NCBI RefSeq assembly: GCF_047511655.1
Contig: NC_133397.1
Coordinates: forward strand, 129,168,308-129,232,307
Reading direction: 5' to 3'
DNA: 64,000 bases
Source of the DNA: Castor canadensis
Taxonomy: Eukaryota; Chordata; Mammalia; Rodentia; Castoridae
The notes below the pieces were generated by a model that had not been told where the DNA came from, did not search any database, and saw only the letters and a list, made by a program, of their open reading frames with translations. This document shows positions 60,151-64,000 of this stretch, piece by piece. How positions within the stretch are numbered: position 1 is the first letter of the stretch; the number at the start of each line of letters is the position of its first letter. The translations under genes and the position numbers were made by a program.

Positions 60151-60789
60151 AATAAACAAATTTTTTAAATGGTAAAGCTATATAAAAGACAGCAAAAGAA
60201 ATTTTATATGTTATAACAATATTTCTTATATAAATTATTCCAGACAGCATGGGAAGGATAACTGCGTTTGCTTTTAACTCAGGATCTCCTGCTACCATAA
60301 AGAGTTGCTTAGAAATTCTTTCTAGAATCTATTAATAACTGGTTTTGAACTTTCTAAGTTACACTTTTCTCAGGCATTTCAACTTCTTTTGGAAGATACT
60401 CTATTTCTTGAGTTCCTGAGCCAGAAAAGAATCAAGCTGCCACCCTTATGTTGCCAAAGGTCTAAAACCATCCAGTTGTGACTCAAATAGCTGTCTGATA
60501 GGGAGGAAAAAGATACCCCCTTGATAATGTATATCGATGACACTGTCACAACAGTCCATCTTTGACTACACCTGCAGCACAACCCTGGGCCCCATGCACT
60601 CAGGACCATGCAGAAGTGCTTACTGTGCACAAGTGCAGTGCTGTGCACAAGGTACTGGGAATAAGTCCAGCCATGAATGACCCATTTACCCTTTTACCCT
60701 GTATGTACAGAATGTCATCTGAGTAACAAGAAGAAGCCCAAAGAAATTGGTTTATGAGTGTGCCTTTTTTAATTAATTAATTAACTTTT

Positions 60790-61095
60790 TTTGGTGGTGC
60801 TAGGGTTTGAACTCAGGGCCTGCAGCTTGCTAGGCAAGGACTCTACCACTGGAGTCACTCCTCCAGTCTTTTCTGCTTCAGGTTATTTTTCAGATAGGCC
60901 TTTCTTCCTGGCTGTCCAAGGCCAGCCATCCTCACACTGATCTGGGATTACAGAGGCAAACCATCACACCCTGCTTGTTTGTTGAGATGGGAGTCTCGCT
61001 AACATTTTGCCCAGACTGGCCTTGAACCACAATCCTCCCAATCTCGGTCTCCCAAGTAGGTGAGATTACAGCTGTGAGCCACCATGCCTGACTGC
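60790..61095 (-). repeat. ID plus B1 dimer
   Basis: ggtgctagggtttgaactcagggcctgcagc.., then two B1 halves (60885-60965 and 60985-61092). Confidence 0.8.
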
Positions 61096-61299
61096 CTTCT
61101 TATGATTACTTGCTTGCACGGTTCCTCAAGGTTTTAGTGAATGTCTTGCTCTTTCATTGGCCAAAGAGTAAATCTACTGTCTACAGAATCCAGTTTAGGT
61201 TCTTCAAGACCCTACTTCCTTAGGGAAGTTCTGCCTGAATCCCCAGGCCATCCTAAATGTGGTACTTATCTGTGTTGATCACATCTGTGTGTAGGCCCC

Positions 61300-61450
61300 A
61301 TTCCCGAACGCTTTTACTGCCTTCACATCAACCCTGGGAGGGAAGAAAACAAGGCGTAAAGAAATGAAGTCACTTGCTTGGCTCAATTCAGCTGGCTGTG
61401 CCAAGGTTGAAAACAGCCTGGCTCTCAAGCCTGAACTGCCCAGAATGGTC
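61300..61450 (+). repeat. MIR relic
   Basis: Ordered wording: tttactgccttcacatcaaccctgggagg..aaggcgtaaagaaatgaagtcacttgc..gtgccaaggttgaaaacagcctggctc. Confidence 0.5.
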
Positions 61451-62860
61451 TGCCATTTGGTTCCTCTGAGTTCTCATGGGGTTGTTAATGGTGCTTTTAT
61501 TCATTCACCCAGTAGTAAGTGTCTAACATGCACCAGTCACATGAAGACTCTTGTCTGGAGATGTATGCAGCTCCGTGGTGTGGGTTCAATCTCCAAAATC
61601 AAAAAATAAAAAGTAAAAAGTAAACGGCTCCTGTTATACTGGAGATGGTGCTGAGAAGCCCTGACTCTTAATGTGGGCTGGAAGTTAACTGCAAGCAGAA
61701 GAGCTGGAATCCCCGCCTCGGTTTTGAGTCTCTTTGCTCTGAGCCATTCCCTCAGCAGTCACTTTGCAGTCACCTTGGGTTCCAGGAAGGACAGGAATGA
61801 TGGATAACGTCTTCAAGACAAGGGACTGAACTTCGCCCAAGGTGCCCCAGAGACTTGCAGGGCGGTTCATGTCTGTACCCCAGAGATGGCTGAAGTACTG
61901 ACTTTGCCTCTTCCCACGGTACGTCCCTGCCGTGTAATGACCCTCCTTTCTCTGGACTCTTTAATTGGCATATGGGGTGCATGGCCGGACCTGATGTGTG
62001 AGACAGCTGGAGTTTGGGCCTGGGATCCAAACCTCTGTCACTGTTGTTTACTGGCTAGGCTAGTTTTCATTGACTGGACTGTCACACTTGACTGTAAACT
62101 TCTGTGGGTGAGGACTTTCAGGCAGGCCAACAGTACGGCATCAGCTTGCACTTGACTTTTGGCAGAGCCTTACATTTTTTTTTTTTAAATTCTCCCTTGA
62201 AATGTGTCTCCACCAGTTGTTGCCTTGTCTCCTCCTGTGCACCATGCTGTCTTCTCCCTTCAAAGACTCTTTCCTCAGCCAACCCACAGGTGTCTTTCTA
62301 AAACACGCTTCTGATAAAAGCTATGTTCCTGAGCCTGAAGGCTGAGCCCTCCTCTCCTACCTGTTTCTGCACTGCCCCCGCCAGCTCGCCATGTACTCAC
62401 TTCCATCACAAGCGTGCTCCCCCACAGTGCTGGCGCTTCCCCTCTGCAGTTCCAATGTCCTGCTCTTGATCCCACTGGTGCCTGACTTACAAGTTCCCTC
62501 CTGTGCACTTCACTTCCCTATTTCTCTTGCTCACATTGTGATTCATGTAGATATTTACTTGTCTGTTCCTCCTTTCAGCCCGAGCTTCTTCCCAGATGTG
62601 CTCACAATAGGGTAGGTGCTGAGTCGGTGATTAGAGGAACGTTTATATTTTATAAAGTGTTCCTCTTTTGCCTGTGCTTTTCAACTAGAGTTTGTCATCT
62701 TTTCAAAAAGCCAGGATGAGTTGTTTTTTTTTCCTGTCCCATTTCTCCCATGGCAGGGAGCCCAGGATGTCCTAGAGAGGCATTCCTCAGTCCTCGCTCA
62801 CTTTACCCTGTACTGAAACATTAAAAGAGCCTTCATCTTTCAGCCTTGCTCTTGTTTTGT
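61450..62860. other. Intergenic, unassigned
   Basis: Moderate GC with an ID scrap at 61560-61600 (atgcagctccgtggtgtgggttcaatctcc). The short frames at 61685-62508 have no motifs. Confidence 0.4.
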
Positions 62861-62861
62861 T

Positions 62862-63375
62862 TTTATGTTTTTTTTTTTTTTAATTGGTACTGGGGCTTGA
62901 GCTTAGGGCCTACACCTTGAGCCACCCCACCAGGCCTTTTATGCGATGAGTTTTTTTGAGATATGGTCAGGCTGGCTTTGAACCATGATCCTCCTGATCA
63001 CTGCCTCCTGAGTAGCTAGAGTTACAGGTGTGAGACACTAGCATCAGGCTTTTTCTTTTCTTTCTTTCTTTTTTTTTTTTTAACGTGAGACTGGGGTTTG
63101 AACTTAAGGTTTCCTGTTTGCAAAGCAGGTGCTCTACCACTTGAGCCACACATCCAGTCCATTTTGCTCTGGTTATTTTGGAGATGGGGTCTTGCCAACT
63201 GTTTGTCTAGGCTGGCTTCCAACAGTGATTCTCCAGATCTCAGCCTCCCGAGTAGGTCGCATCACTGGTGTGAGCCACAGGTGTAGCTCCTGATTGGTGT
63301 CAGGATTTGAACTCAGGGCCTTATACTTGCTAGGCAGGTGCTCTACCACTTGAGCCACTCCACCAGCCTCCAACT
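62862..63375 (-). repeat. Composite, ID plus B1, and ID in tandem
   Basis: 62880-63048 (shortened ID half), 63085-63275 (full ID then B1), 63288-63370 (ID only). All reverse. Confidence 0.85.
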
Positions 63376-63543
63376 CTTTCCTTCTTAATGCAGTACTATG
63401 TAATGATTATAGGGTTTCACGTATGGCCTTGAGAAGCTCACAGTAATTCAACAATTTAAAAGTGACGTTACATCCAATTTTATAACAATGGTATGTAATA
63501 GCATGTATTTCAGTACTCTGAAGATTTAACTCCCAGAATATTT

Positions 63544-63741
63544 TTTTCTTTTTTTTGTGGTACTGAGGTTTGAACTCAAGGCATACACCTTGAGCCACTC
63601 CACTGACCCTTTTTTTGTGATGGGTTTTTTCAAGATAGGGTCTCTCAAACTATTTGCCTGGGCTGGCTTCAAACTACAATCCTCCTGATCTCTGCCTCCT
63701 GAGTAGCTAGGATTACAGGTGTGAGTCACCATGCCCAGCCT
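63544..63741 (-). repeat. B1 plus ID composite SINE with target duplication
   Basis: Flanked by aactcccagaatattt (63528-63543) and aactgccagaatattt (63742-63757). The ID half is the shortened type (ggcatacaccttgagccactcc). Confidence 0.9.
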
Positions 63742-64000
63742 AACTGCCAGAATATTTCAAGAGTACATATGGTGTTAATTGTCGACATTCTCTGTTCTCT
63801 GACCAAATATAAATACCTCATAAGTAAAGATTTCATTTACTTAGTTTCTAGATCAAGTTTTCCAAACTTGTCCACACACCATCAAAATCAAACTTCTGCT
63901 AAAATATCTTTTTTTGTTTTCAGCATTTTCAAATGACTGTTTTACCTTTCTAGACCTCTTCCCTTTTGTGGATATGAATTCAGTGCTGTCCTTCTCATGT

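Overview
The window is vertebrate nuclear DNA and almost certainly rodent. The genes are intron-split, L1-driven retrocopies are common, and about a hundred short SINEs are present. The SINEs belong to two related families: a tRNA-derived ID-like unit with a box A 'TGGCTCAAGTGG' and a box B 'GAGTTCAAACCCC', and a composite of a 7SL-derived B1-like half plus a shortened ID half. This SINE set points to a castorimorph rodent, with beaver (Castor) my best guess. The species call is inference, not proof.

The one real protein-coding gene I can support is MTF2 (Polycomb-like 2), on the minus strand. Six exons are visible. Exon 1 lies in a CpG island at about 40.3-41.3 kb and carries only five coding bases (40704-40708). 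A first intron of about 34.6 kb follows. Exon 2 (5908-6106) and exon 3 (5721-5802) encode the Tudor domain, exons 4-5 (2285-2380, 1953-2053) the first PHD finger, and exon 6 (1432-1580) the start of the second PHD finger. The remaining exons lie beyond base 1. Introns 2 and 3 both use GC rather than GT donors.

Intron 1 (6107-40703) is a graveyard of retrotransposons. It holds old L1 remnants, L2 and MIR relics, a 5'-truncated L1 with clean target-site duplications that itself hosts an RPL17 retrocopy, and a short retrocopy of the last exon of the snoRNA host gene GAS5. Upstream of the promoter (41.3-64 kb) I see no functional gene. That interval holds a near-full-length spliced GAS5 retrocopy inside an LTR, three LTRs of one family, a degenerate HNRNPA1 pseudogene, a retroviral 3' half on the minus strand, MIR/MaLR relics, microsatellites and more SINEs.

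The most unusual pattern is that two retrocopies of genes known to host intronic snoRNAs (GAS5 at 37.1 kb, RPL17 at 20.2 kb) each begin 71-87 nt upstream of a 3' splice site. They keep the tail of an intron ahead of exon sequence. The GAS5 copy appears to start inside the terminal stem of a C/D snoRNA.
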